A DNA stretch of 20,000 bases from Priapulus caudatus (taxonomy: Eukaryota; Priapulida; Priapulimorpha; Priapulimorphida; Priapulidae), in assembly GCF_000485595.1 (NCBI RefSeq), contig NW_014577261.1:232686-252685 (forward strand), written 5' to 3'. Position 1 is the stretch's first letter. Every line of letters starts with the position of its first letter. The translations under genes and the position numbers were made by a program. Of this stretch, positions 1 to 10,605 are shown piece by piece. The notes beneath the pieces are model-generated. The model did no database searches. It worked only from the letters and a program-made list of their open reading frames with translations, and was not told the origin of the DNA.

Positions 1-336
1 ACCGCCATCGCCACCATCACCGCTACCACCACCATCACTGCCACCATCACTACCACCACCACCACCACCACCATCACCACCACCGATACCGCCATCGCCA
101 CCATCACCGCTACCACCACCATCACCGCCACCATCACCGCCGTCACCGTCACAACCGTCACCATCATCGTCACCGCCGCCACCGTCACCATCACCGCCGC
201 CTCCGTCACCGTAACCGCCACCACCACCGCCGCCACCGTCACCGCCACCGTCACCGCCACCGCCACCACCGTCACCGCCACCGTTACCGCCACCGCCACC
301 GCCATCACCGACGCCGCCGCCACCGTCACCGTCATG
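1..336. repeat. Degenerate ACC-type trinucleotide satellite
   Basis: The first third of a kilobase is built from CAC, CAT, CGC and CGT triplets (CCACCATCAC and CACCGCCAC variants), with no clean higher-order unit. The left part is richer in ACC/ATC and the right part in ACC/GTC, ending near the CATGGCTGCACGG sequence. In one frame it would read as a Thr/Ala/Ile-type repeat and on the other strand as Gly/Asp, but no start, splice signal or non-repetitive coding sequence goes with it. It touches the left edge, so its full length is unknown. Confidence 0.9.
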
Positions 337-1002
337 GCTGCACGGCGGCGTGCGCGTCCCGTGAAATCTCATTAAGCTAACTCGCCGATATCCCCGTAAA
401 ACGTTCGAACGCGTTTACGTCACTCGCCGTGACCGACTTCGGCATCACGAAACGCTGACGTCACCGAAATGTGTATAGCACAAGTGGGCGCTCTCGTCAC
501 CACGGACACGTGGCCCAGCGCGAAACTACGAGATGGAGCCACCATTATACTCGGTTCTTTATAAAGAGAGGGTTGCGCGCGAAGACGACATTTATCGAGT
601 TTAAGAGCGCGTTATATTGGGGTATTACGCCACTGCAGCTGCATAAAGAGATGCATTTATGCATGAGCAATAGCCTCTGCTAATACGATAGGAAATAGTT
701 ACCGAAGAGTTGCGCCATGCTGCTGTAGGCTGCATAGAGAAACACAGCAAAATAGCTACAATGATCTCGCATCGTTTAAGTTCACAATAATTTCGTACAC
801 GCATGTGCGCGCTAATTCTATTGGTTGTTGTAGCGTAACGTAGCCAGTTTATAAAGCGATTTCGAATCGTTCTTTCCATCGAGATTGGCGTCGTTTTACG
901 GCCTGCACCGATTCCATAAAAATACTCGTGATAGCGTGTGTCGCACCCCTGGGATGAACGGATGCGGCTGTGTGACTGCGAACACAATTAAATTGATATA
1001 GA
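337..1002. other. Unique sequence without recognisable gene
   Basis: Mixed-composition DNA with frequent CpG. Short palindromes are visible: CGTTCGAACG at 402-411 and a perfect 8-bp cAMP-response-element core TGACGTCA at 456-463. Reading frames are short and interrupted, and none resembles a known protein. A regulatory or intronic role is possible but not shown. Confidence 0.5.
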
Positions 1003-1203
1003 ATTGTGTGTATACGTCTGATGGATGTATGGTGATGTATGTGCCTGCGTGGGGGCGCATTTTCGTGCGTTTGTGCGTGTGCGTGTGTACATGTGTGGGT
1101 CTGCGTATGAGCCGGTGTACGCATGGGTGTGCTTGCATGCGCGTGTGCATAGGTGTGAGCGCGCATGTGTGCGTTTGTATGTGCGTGCGTACGTGCATAC
1201 ACC
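1003..1203. repeat. GT/GCGT alternating purine-pyrimidine tract
   Basis: About 200 bases of imperfect TG, TGCG and TGCA steps with interruptions (for example a run of G near 1051). Alternating purine-pyrimidine DNA of this kind can adopt Z-form. The overlapping open frames on both strands (Cys/Val/Arg-rich one way, His/Thr/Ala-rich the other) follow from the repeat and are not genes. Confidence 0.85.
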
Positions 1204-1740
1204 TGCATCCGCCTTAGCGACTCCCTCAGTAAGCTCCATTCACGCGCATTTAGGTATAATATACCGATGTCGTCTGCGAGAAGCCAGAAAACCGACCCTC
1301 GCCGCCATCGGAGAGCCGAGGTGAGCCGCCGGTCAGCGAACGTGTGCGCATGCGCGCGAGCACAAACGCATTTCCCGCGTAAGCAGCTTTCACCGCACAA
1401 GCAATTCGTTAAATAGGCAAACTATTGCGCCATTTCGACACACTGATTGCGCACTTAATCAGAGCCGTAGCGTCTAGCAGCCGTCGCAGTAGTGCGTGCT
1501 ACTCCGCCTCGCTGACTCAATACCCATATAGCTGCGACATCTGCAGCTTCTAAATGCTCTGGCGTGGCGCGTTTCAGGGAGCAATACTGCTCGCCTCTCT
1601 CGTTACGGGCTGATGCGGATGATGTGGATGGATCACCGGAATGTAGGAGACGGACAGTAGTATCGAGCAGTACGATACGCACGAGAACAAGCCTCGTCTG
1701 TCTAATAGCGCATGTACATGTAAAGATAACTCCGTGCTTC
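1204..1740. other. Unique sequence without recognisable gene
   Basis: Non-repetitive, CpG-containing DNA between two microsatellites. No coding similarity, tRNA-like fold or transposon terminus was recognised. Short frames exist on both strands but start or end in the neighbouring repeats. Confidence 0.45.
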
Positions 1741-1882
1741 CGCGCTGTCTCCTCCCCCTATCTCTCTGTCTCTTTTTCTCTTTCTCACACACACGCGCGC
1801 GCACCACACACACATGCACACACACACACACACACACACACAACACACACACACACACACGTACACGCACGCACTGAGAGAG
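1741..1882. repeat. Compound CT / CA microsatellite
   Basis: A pyrimidine tract (CTCTCTGTCTCTTTTTCTC-type, about 1746-1785) runs into a (CA)n array with CG steps and a few slips (about 1786-1866), followed by a short GA block at 1876-1888. The mix of pure CA with isolated interruptions is typical of an ageing dinucleotide microsatellite. Confidence 0.9.
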
Positions 1883-3111
<1,229 letters not shown>

Positions 3112-3429
3112 ACGCACAGAGAGATAAGGGGCAGAGACGGCAAGATCGACATAAAGACAGAGACAGAAAAAAGCGAGAGCGAGAGAGAGTGCGCACGAGA
3201 GCAAAAGAGCGCGACGATATCATAAAATAAGCGTCTGCCGTGTCAGGAGTGTGCACACAGGCTCTAATGGACGCGAAACGAGACGAGCAGCTAGGGCGCA
3301 AGCGGCTTAAACTATAGCCACAGCTTTCCCGGGTGCCCGGGACGTGAAAATCCATCGTTTAGCCGCCGAAAGGCACAACAACATCAGCAGCGTGTGTCGT
3401 ATAAACACTTGCACACTCAGCAGCAGCCG

Positions 3430-4130
3430 CGCCTCCCCGTCGGCTGCATCCCTCCTCCCTCCCCCTCCCCCACCCCTCTCCCCTCCCGTCCCCCCGCGCA
3501 TGTACAACCATCGTGCTCCCGTTGAGAATGCGATACCGCCACTCTCTATCGTGTTATTTCTATCCGGCTTGCGTACTCCGCGGAAACGCCGCGTGAGTGA
3601 GAGAGCTCTACCTCATGTGCATTTGTTCCGCTGAAATCGCATATAATTAACTGCGCCGATCCCCCGTGCGCATAATTAAACTCGCTAATGCACACGCGCG
3701 TATAATTTTGGTTTCGCTGGAAGAAAATTAACGTGCAGTTGACATGTTAAGGTTTCTATGGCACACTGCGGCAAACGCGCGGATTCGCAGAGGTTTCCCC
3801 CCAGATTTGACATGTGTCATTGGCATAAACGGGACCTCACATGCACGAAACCTAGTTGCGGTTAGCCAAGTCTTATTTACGATTATTATGTTCACGCAAC
3901 TGTTGCAGGTACCGTATTTGGTTGTTCTCCAAAAGTCATTTCGTACAAACGCATTAGAGCCTGCTTTTAACCTTAATTTTCTAAGACGAGCAACTCGAAA
4001 ATTTGAAACGAGCGGATAAACACTCAGCAAGCTTTTACCAAGCAATAGGAAACCCCTAGAACGGCACGGCTCGCACTTGAAATTCTAATTGTGCTGGCGG
4101 AATTGAAGGGGAGAGAAGGTTAAGGGCGAA
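3430..4130. other. Non-repetitive core of copy A, no gene recognised
   Basis: Unique DNA inside copy A, with a C-rich patch (about 3451-3500) followed by AT-richer sequence. Short frames occur on both strands (about 90-105 codons around 3728-4045). In copy B the same positions carry indels that break the frame repeatedly, so the duplication gives no support for coding. No domain or family was recognised. Confidence 0.5.
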
Positions 4131-4405
4131 GGCGAGAAAGAGAGAGAGAGTGGCCACACAGAGAAAAAGACAGAGAGCGAGGGAGTGTGTGTGGGGGGGG
4201 AGAACAATCCGAGACAATAGAGAGAGAGAGAGAACGAAAGAGAGGGCGCGCGAGAGAGAGAGAGAAAGAGAAGAACAGAGCGAAAAGAGAGAGAGAGAGT
4301 GACAGCAAAAGAGAGAGAGAGAGTGACAGCAAAAGAGAGAGAGTGACAGCAAAAGAGAGAGAGAGTGACAGCAAAAGAGAGAGAGAGAGAGTGTGCGTGT
4401 GTGTT
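4129..4405. repeat. GA microsatellite with GTGACAGC minisatellite
   Basis: GA-rich repeat interrupted by a motif GTGACAGCAAAAGAGA that begins at 4299, 4323, 4343 and 4365, giving steps of 24, 20 and 22 bases. The steps differ only in the number of GA dinucleotides. A poly-G run of eight sits near 4193-4200. The matching block in copy B starts at 12603, and its motif begins at 12770, 12794, 12814 and 12838. Confidence 0.92.
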
Positions 4406-5100
4406 TGCGCGAGAGTGTGAGATAGAAGGGGAGTAAACACCTGCAGAAGGAAACACAGCCACGCTCATTCATCCCATTGAACATGGCATTGTTAATCCGT
4501 GAAAAGGAAACCACATGAAGCCCTACTTACCAAGTCTCACGCCAGCAGTTCCACGTGGCGGGGGAGCACGTGCCGTCAACATGGCTTAGGGGGATTCTTA
4601 GCATAAGACCCAAGCTTCCCTACACAATCTCATATATCAGAATTGTCTTATTTCACGCGCGGAGAATGGCATCTTTACACAACAGGGATAATTCCCTGCG
4701 TCATGTGACGTAATGCCTCATGTCGGCGTCATTGTCGTGTTGCTCGTGTGACCTGCATGTCTAATGATCCCGCGTGTGAGGTTAGTGTGTCGTAGATCTC
4801 ACGCCTGGTTGCCGTGTTTGTACGCCTGCACGTCAGAACTGTTTAATTATGTATCGAGAGAGAGAGAGAGAGCGCGCAAATTTGCATTATAGATCGGATG
4901 ACGTTTGTAAAGCTTCCGCAAATTGCGCGCACGTTCTCTCCTCTACGTGTCTTAATCTCTTCCGATGTCTGTCTGTATATCTGTTTGTCCGCCCGTCTGC
5001 CTGTATATCTGTTTTTCCGCCCGTCTGTCTGTTCGCCTGTCTGTGTGGCTGTATGCATGTTTGCCTACTTTCCGGTCTGCCTGCTTGTCTGTCTGTCTGC
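4406..5100. other. Mixed sequence in copy A, no gene recognised
   Basis: Unique DNA with two E-box CACGTG cores near 4551-4570, the two adjacent dyads at 4683-4710, a short GA run (4855-4872) and a TCTG/CCTG-rich stretch (about 4967-5100, repeats of CTGTCTGT and CCGCCCGTCTG). No coding sequence was recognised. Confidence 0.5.
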
Positions 5101-5116
5101 ATCTTCTCTCTCTCTT

Positions 5117-5175
<59 letters not shown>

Positions 5176-5257
5176 CTATCTATCAATCTATCTATCTATC
5201 TATCCATTTATATATCTACCTATCTACCTATTAATCTATCTGTCTATCGTCTATCTA

Positions 5258-5306
<49 letters not shown>

Positions 5307-5345
5307 TTCTCTCCCTCTGTCCTCCTCCTCCTCTCTCACTCTCTG
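5101..5345. repeat. Compound CT / CTAT / CT microsatellite (copy A)
   Basis: CT repeat, then a (CTAT)n array at 5156-5263 with interruptions such as TATCCATTTATATATCTACC, then a second CT repeat and a CCT-type tail. The CTAT part is 108 bases long here, against about 926 bases in copy B. Left of the array both copies align. To the right the two sequences part. Confidence 0.93.
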
Positions 5346-5454
5346 GCTTGACTAGCGTCAATCATGTCTGATCCTTTTCTCTTCATAACAAGTGAACAGC
5401 CCGCTCATTTTTCCGTGAAAGAACATGGCATCACGGTGTGATCAGAAGTGGGCT

Positions 5455-5468
5455 GCGTGACGTCACGC
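5455..5468. promoter_or_regulatory. 14-bp palindrome with CRE core
   Basis: GCGTGACGTCACGC is a perfect 14-bp palindrome. Its centre TGACGTCA (5458-5465) is the consensus full-site for CREB/ATF-type bZIP dimers. No transcription unit is identified next to it, so binding in vivo is an inference from the consensus alone. Confidence 0.4.
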
Positions 5469-6462
5469 AAAATGACAAAGACTTCATTCCTTGGAATGAC
5501 GTTATTCGCCGCTGAAGTTTAATAATGCAGGACATTCACCACCTAGACTACTGCCAGCAACATCTGTGCTTGCCGTAATCATATCCAACCTGATAAACAT
5601 TATGCTAGAGAAAGTACGGCAGCTAAGAAAGTGGGGGGCAGTCAGCTCTACATGGAGAGGGTACCAAATGCTTCCTCCCCCCCCCAACGAGCTCGTTTGT
5701 AGTAGCATCAAGCAAATGCAAATTCGGATAAAGCAAACTGCTTCTGATGAAAATAAATGACATTTTGGTATAAGCACGACGCATCTTTACATCGCTCATC
5801 ACCTGCACCGCAAGAACCAATCAGAAGGTCACGCATACGTTTGGCTCACCACTCGGTGGATTCACCCTGCAAAAACATCGCTGAGTCGTACAACGCTTGG
5901 GGTAAAATAAATAAATTTCTTGTGCCCTTCTGGGTTATTGGCCTACTGGGCTAGTGAAGAGATTCTCTCAGTTTTCACTGGCGGGTTAAATGCTTAGGGT
6001 AAACGGCTCCAATAAAAGAGAACATCTATCTATTCACACTAATCGCCGGTGGTGGAGTGGAGGCGAGGGGATCTCAGTAAGCGGCAACAAATCGATTGTT
6101 ACCATTACATTATAATATCAGTGGCGAACGCGACTTCGCTTTGCTCAATGAACAAGGAAGCATCGAGAAATATCATTATAAAAAGGCCACGGCTCCATCG
6201 ACCGAAATCAAAGCCTACGAGAATAAAGAACTCGCATTGTATGAAAATTGATTTCTTCTCACGTGAGTTATTTAGATGCTTACCGCCGCCGGCAGGGAGG
6301 GGGGAGTAGTACAGTACCGCGGCGTCAGCAGTCATTCCTACTCTCTGAGCCGCCACACACAATACGTCTGGCGATCTTTCATTCTGGTGTATCGCTAGTC
6401 ACAATAAGTGTCCGTTCTATAGAGGGGCCCGCTAACGCAAGTTTTACTGGCCTCGATCGCAA

Positions 6463-6534
6463 CGATAATGTCACGATGATGTCACGGTGATGTCACGGTG
6501 ATGTCACGATGACGTTTCGATGACGTCACGATAA
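6463..6534. repeat. 11-bp minisatellite of CRE-like sites
   Basis: Successive 11-base units start at 6463, 6474, 6485, 6496, 6507 and 6518 (CGATAATGTCA, CGATGATGTCA, CGGTGATGTCA twice, CGATGACGTTT, CGATGACGTCA), with a decayed seventh. Four of the six units carry TGATGTCA or TGACGTCA, the last a perfect CRE at 6521-6528. A period of 11 bases puts each site on nearly the same face of the helix. Confidence 0.85.
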
Positions 6535-6662
6535 ACGGTCTGCTATTTACGTGCGAGAGAACGCGGCAGACGAAATAAAACGCCATCGCTAAAAACGCCG
6601 CGAAATTCTGCAGTCGTGAAGGTCAAGGCTGCGATTTGCGAGCGTTTGAAGACATTCTCATC

Positions 6663-6838
6663 GAGAGATGGAGAGAGAGAGAATGAGAGATGGCGGTAGA
6701 GAGGGAGAGAGAGAGAGAGCGCGGGCAGAGAGGGACAGAGTAAAAGATAGATGGATGGAGAAAGATAGAGCGAAGAAGAGAGAGTATTAAAGAGAAGTGG
6801 AGAGCACGAGTGAGATATATAGAGGGAGAGAGAGAGTT
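6663..6838. repeat. Imperfect GA microsatellite
   Basis: GA-rich repeat with GAGAGATGG, GGACAGAG and AAGATAGA interruptions. Read on the minus strand it gives Ser/Leu-rich translations that are artefacts of CT repeats. Confidence 0.9.
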
Positions 6839-7348
6839 TATTTCACTCCAAAACAAATAACAATTCATAATAAATATTAGACACAAGTAGCCGTCCAGCC
6901 TAATCTCATCATACATTCTAAAACCACAAGCACAGATTTCCTCGACATTGCACAGCTAGGTCACAGCAGCAAAACCTAATTCAAATAATAATTTTCCTGT
7001 AACAATCACGGAAATGGAGACTCCGCAATGGCAGAGACATGGCGTCGGTGATATGGGAAATATAATACATATTTTTGTATTTATTTGACACACACACACT
7101 GGCGCCGGGATCAATCGAATAAGCGCATGCCAGGTCTATTTGAAAATGCAATATCCGAAAGACCCGTGTATAAGCCGACTTGTAACATATCTGCTGAAAT
7201 GCCGTATTATATAAATAGACGTTGTTTAGAGAACATGTGCCCCACGTCGACCTTTTATTACTTTCACTGCACACTTCGCAGCTCCGCCTGGGGGGCTGGA
7301 TCGACAACGAAAGACTGCATGGCTCGTCAGTAACGGTAACGGAATTAG
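6839..7348. other. Unique sequence without recognisable gene
   Basis: AT-rich on the left (TTTATTTCACTCC to about 7090), more mixed on the right, with a short CACACACAC run at 7089-7099. A long minus-strand frame covers this area but is carried across the following G-rich and GT repeats and shows no recognisable domain. Confidence 0.45.
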
Positions 7349-7407
7349 GTGGGGAAGGGGAAGGGGAGGAGAGGGGAGGGGGAGGGGAGGGGGCGGGGGA
7401 GGGGGCG
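7349..7407 (+). repeat. G-rich polypurine tract, quadruplex-prone
   Basis: At least eight runs of four or more G separated by one to five bases (GGGGAAGGGGAAGGGG and similar). This satisfies the usual G-quadruplex pattern on the plus strand. A second purine-rich stretch at 7508-7600 has similar GGGG runs. Confidence 0.8.
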
Positions 7408-7507
7408 TGTACGGCTTCCCGCGTCTTTGTCTTTACGTAATAACGTCTGCAAATGTCAGCACTGCGTAACATGCCGAAAAGCAGGCGAGTCGTAGCCCCG
7501 AGGCACG

Positions 7508-7600
7508 GAGAAAGGGGAGGGGAAGGAAGGGGAGGAGCGAGGAGGGAAAAGAGACGGAGGGAGATGGGATGAGGAAAGAAAGGAGGCGGAGGCAGACGGG
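7508..7600 (+). repeat. Second G/A polypurine tract
   Basis: Almost pure purine on the plus strand with GGGG, GGAGG and GGAAGG blocks, a possible triplex- or quadruplex-forming sequence. It ends just before CACGCACGCC and the (GT)n array. Confidence 0.75.
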
Positions 7601-7630
7601 ACACGCACGCCCCACACATAATACACACAC

Positions 7631-7631
<1 letters not shown>

Positions 7632-7703
<72 letters not shown>
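7632..7703. repeat. Pure (GT)36 microsatellite
   Basis: Thirty-six uninterrupted GT steps, preceded by ACACACACGA so that a short CA/GT inverted repeat flanks its left end. Pure, long GT arrays are Z-DNA prone and length-variable. Confidence 0.95.
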
Positions 7704-7704
<1 letters not shown>

Positions 7705-7739
7705 AGGGCGTAGATAGCGTGGGGGGATGGGGGAGATAT

Positions 7740-8712
7740 ATCCGCCCACATATTAAGACAGTGGAGATGGCGTGTACAATCATCCCCCCTACTTTTAGGA
7801 GGGAAAATGGGGAAAAATTTTATTATTTTACAGACACTAAATCTGAACAACTTTATCTACAAATCCATCCATCGCTATTCATACTCTCCTAATTATCATT
7901 AAACACAAATGGAAATATTATCTACTGTAAAATGTCTGTAATTATCAGTTCCAAGAATGACATTATTATATAATCCTCAAATCAACGCCTTATCACTGCG
8001 CTCACGCAAAGTTAAAGTGATAGTACGTCACCGAACATTTCTAGCCACCATCAAAGTAGTATAGTTTTGTGTGTTATTTGTACAAAATAAAAATGTAGTG
8101 AAATCAATTAGTGTTTCTGTTTACTTTTCATGGCTACATACTTTCTTTATATGCGCTAATTTCCGGTGAAAAAGCAGAGAGACGCGCCAGTATGATGATC
8201 ATACTGGGGAAGTAGTGGCTTAGACCAACAGACAATTACCAAATCGTCTAGATTTTTGACAAATTTAACCCAACGTAAAAAACATTTTTATCTAGTGAGA
8301 GTTTGAGGACCTTTTAGTAATCGATAGTTCTTACTTTTATGTAAAAAATGGAAATTTTTTAAAACAAATTCTTACCAATGGGAAAATTCGTGACCGTAGT
8401 AAATTTAAAATCTTCCTGTGCTTTATTCAAAATTAGAATAGACCTATTGAGAGTTGGGATATTGAATTTCACGGACGATTGAATGGGAAATGCATCATTC
8501 ATCACACTTTTGGGGGTGAAGATCGGGGTGGCTGAGACCGCGTGACCGAAGTATTATTCCGAATTTTGTATCGAAGGGGTGAAAATATGGACTTTTTGGT
8601 TTCAATTTCGGTTGTTTTCTCGTACCTTATTTGTACACGTTTTACATTCTCATTAAAATATTACGTTTTAATCAAAATTTCCGGGGGAGATGATTCGCAG
8701 TGTTGTCGTTGT
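7740..8712. other. AT-rich transposon-like DNA, no open gene
   Basis: Composition turns AT-rich compared with the CpG-rich flanks. There is no long frame in this block. A perfect dyad lies at 8187-8207. Near the right edge is CAAAATTTCCGGGGGAGA (8673-8690), a motif that recurs in variant form at about 8984-9004 inside the next element. AT-rich spacer with recurring G-rich motifs suggests old mobile-element sequence, but no transposase, reverse transcriptase or LTR was recognised. Confidence 0.5.
8187..8207. repeat. 21-base perfect dyad
   Basis: CCAGTATGAT and its exact reverse complement ATCATACTGG are separated by one G. This is a 10-bp stem with a one-base centre. It could be a protein-binding site or the joined ends of a small element. 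Nothing else in the window repeats it. Confidence 0.7.
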
Positions 8713-9129
8713 CAGTGGTGACCGCGGGGGGGGGGAGGGCACAGGGGCGGTGCCCTCTAGAATTTTCAGTGGGCATGGTATTTTAGCCTAGTAACGTCTT
8801 GCACTTGGTAACTCCAGTGAGGACATGTACATAGCGCGCAGAATAAACTAGTAGTATTTTAGTCTTTTGGTGTCCCTAAAGATAAAAATACTCAACTCAG
8901 GGCAGTGATATTATTGTGATGAAGATTGTTTAATATCGTCTGCCCTCAGAGTGCAGGAAATTGCATCTAAGAGGCTGTAATTTCAAAAAAATTTCCGTTG
9001 GAGATCTCCCGACCCCCCCCCCCTAAACAGAGATTTCCAAATTTGATTCGCTATTAGTATGCAACTTTTTATCAATTCCACACAAATAGGAAAGGCCCCC
9101 CAACTAGAATTCCTCTGGATCCGCCACTG
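8713..9129. mobile_element. Non-autonomous DNA transposon, possibly hAT-type
   Basis: The left end reads CAGTGGTGACCGCGGGGG. The right end, on the minus strand, reads CAGTGGCGGATCCAGAGG. Termini of the form CAGTGGCGGATCCAG are, as far as I recall, common among hAT-type elements in invertebrates. The five bases to the left of the element (8708-8712, GTTGT) equal the five to its right (9130-9134, GTTGT), a candidate target-site duplication. The 417-bp interior has no long frame, so if mobile it would depend on a transposase supplied elsewhere. The right flank is GT-rich, so the 5-bp match could be chance. The terminal inverted repeats are short and imperfect. Confidence 0.5.
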
Positions 9130-9134
9130 GTTGT

Positions 9135-9490
9135 GTGTGTGTGGGGGATGGGGGTTGCGTGTTAATTAATACCTCTGAATCCAAAGAAAAAAGATAACCC
9201 AAAAGAATTCACGCGAAATATTGCACTTGACAATTTCAATCTGTTTTTCAATCCTCAAAAACGGCCATATTGAAGGTTCTAAATTGCTAAAATCCAAGAG
9301 CTTCTCGGGGGGGCTCGCCCCCTGCCTTCGGGCAAGGTCTCTCGCTGCCACCCCGCCAGGGCCCTACGGCGGGCCCCTAGACCGCCACCCCGCCGTTAAG
9401 GGCTTCGCGCCAAAGGCGCTCGCGTACACTTTGCGATGGAAGTAATAGCGAAATCATCCCCCACACTGAGGACAGGCTGTCGACGCCAGC
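9135..9490. mobile_element. Transposon tail-like block with GC-rich hairpins
   Basis: A GT/G-rich bit, then AT-rich DNA (to about 9300) that turns abruptly into very GC-rich sequence (9305-9425). The switch point contains CTCGGGGGGGCTCGCCCCCTG, with hairpin GGGGGCGAGCCCCC on the minus strand, then GCCTTCGGGC, a stem with a TTCG loop, then GGGCCCTACGGCGGGCCC. Abrupt AT-to-G/C-rich tails of this style are familiar from dispersed repeats in invertebrate genomes. The family is not identified here. The small frame across it has no recognisable domain. Confidence 0.4.
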
Positions 9491-10367
9491 TGTGTGTGTG
9501 TGAACGTCGTGCGTGCGTGCGTTGCGGTGCGTGCGTGTGTGGTTGGGCTGTGCGTGCGTGCGTGTGTGTGTCGTGTGTGCGCGGTGCGTGGGCGTGTGTT
9601 GTGTGTGTGCGTGTGTGTGCGTGTAAGCTAATGTGTGCGTACGTGTGTGCGTGCGGTGCGTCGGTGTGGCGGCGTGTGTGGTGGTGCGTGCTGTGCGTAG
9701 CGTGCGTGCGTGCGCGCGTGTGGTGTGTGTGTGCGCAGTCGTGCGTGCGTGCGTGTGTGTTGGGTGCGCGCCCTGTGTGTGTGCGTGCGTGCGTGGCGTG
9801 CGTGTGTGTGTGCGTGTGTGTGTCGTGCGGCGTTTGTGTGTGTGTGGGCGTGCGTGCGTGCCGTGTGTGTGCGCGGTGTGTGTGTGCAGTGCGTGCGTGC
9901 GTGTGTCGTGCGTGTCGTGTGTGTGTGCGTGTGGTGCGTGCGTGTGTGTGTTTGTGTGTGTCGTGTGGTGTGTGTGTGTGTGCGTGCGTGTGTTTGTGTG
10001 TGTGTGTGTGTGTGTGTTGTGCGTTGTGTGCGTGCGTGCGTGTGCGTGCGTGCGTGGCGTCGTGCGTGTGTTGTGTGCGTGCGTGCGTGCGTGCGTGCGC
10101 GCGCGTGTGTGCGTGCGTGCGTGCGTGCGTGTGTGTGTGCGCGCCTAGTGTGTGTGTGCGTGCGTGCGTGCGTGCGTGTGTGTGTGCGTGCGTGCGTGCG
10201 TGTGTGTGTGTGTGTGCGTGCGCGTATGTGTGTGTGCGTGCGTGCGTGCGTGTGTGTGTGGCGTGTGTGTGTCGTGCTGCGTGCGTGCGTGCGTGCGGTG
10301 CTTGTGTGCGTACGTGGGCGTGTGTTGTGTGTGTGTTGCGTGTGGTGCGTGTGTGGCGTGCGTGTGT

Positions 10368-10414
<47 letters not shown>

Positions 10415-10545
10415 TGGTGGTGTGTGTTGTGTGTGTGGTGTGTGTGTGTGTGTGTGCCGTGCGTGTGTGCGTGCGGCGGTGTGTGTGTGTTGTGCGCGTG
10501 CGTGTGCTGTGATGCGTGTGGTGTGCGTGTGTGTGTGGCCTGTTG

Positions 10546-10587
<42 letters not shown>

Positions 10588-10605
10588 TGGTGGTGTGTGT
10601 ATACG
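9491..10605. repeat. 1.1-kb GT/GCGT complex satellite
   Basis: More than a kilobase of TG, TGCG, CGTG and GCGTGTGT steps with a near-pure (GT) run at about 10372-10411 and another around 10547-10580. Frames of more than 300 codons are open on both strands at once (Cys/Val/Arg-rich plus, His/Thr-rich minus), because this dinucleotide composition makes almost no stop codons. They are not genes. Single-base slips such as GTCGTG and GTGGTG are frequent. Confidence 0.95.

Larger units (their letters stand above)
5346..6662. other. Unique sequence without recognisable gene
   Basis: About 1.3 kb of mostly single-copy-looking DNA. It holds the CRE-centred palindrome at 5455-5468, a poly-C run with the palindrome AACGAGCTCGTT (5686-5697), AATAAA-type A-rich patches near 5905, and the 11-bp minisatellite at 6463-6534. 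Several frames of 60-90 codons occur on both strands, but none resembles a known family and they conflict with each other. Confidence 0.45.

Noticed and set aside
3744-4045. Opposed frames of 91 and 105 codons in the unique part of copy A
   Set aside because: They overlap on opposite strands, resemble nothing known, and copy B shows frame-breaking indels throughout.
6463-6534. CRISPR-like spacing of short repeats
   Set aside because: Units of 11 bases are directly joined with no spacers. It is a minisatellite in eukaryotic-type DNA.
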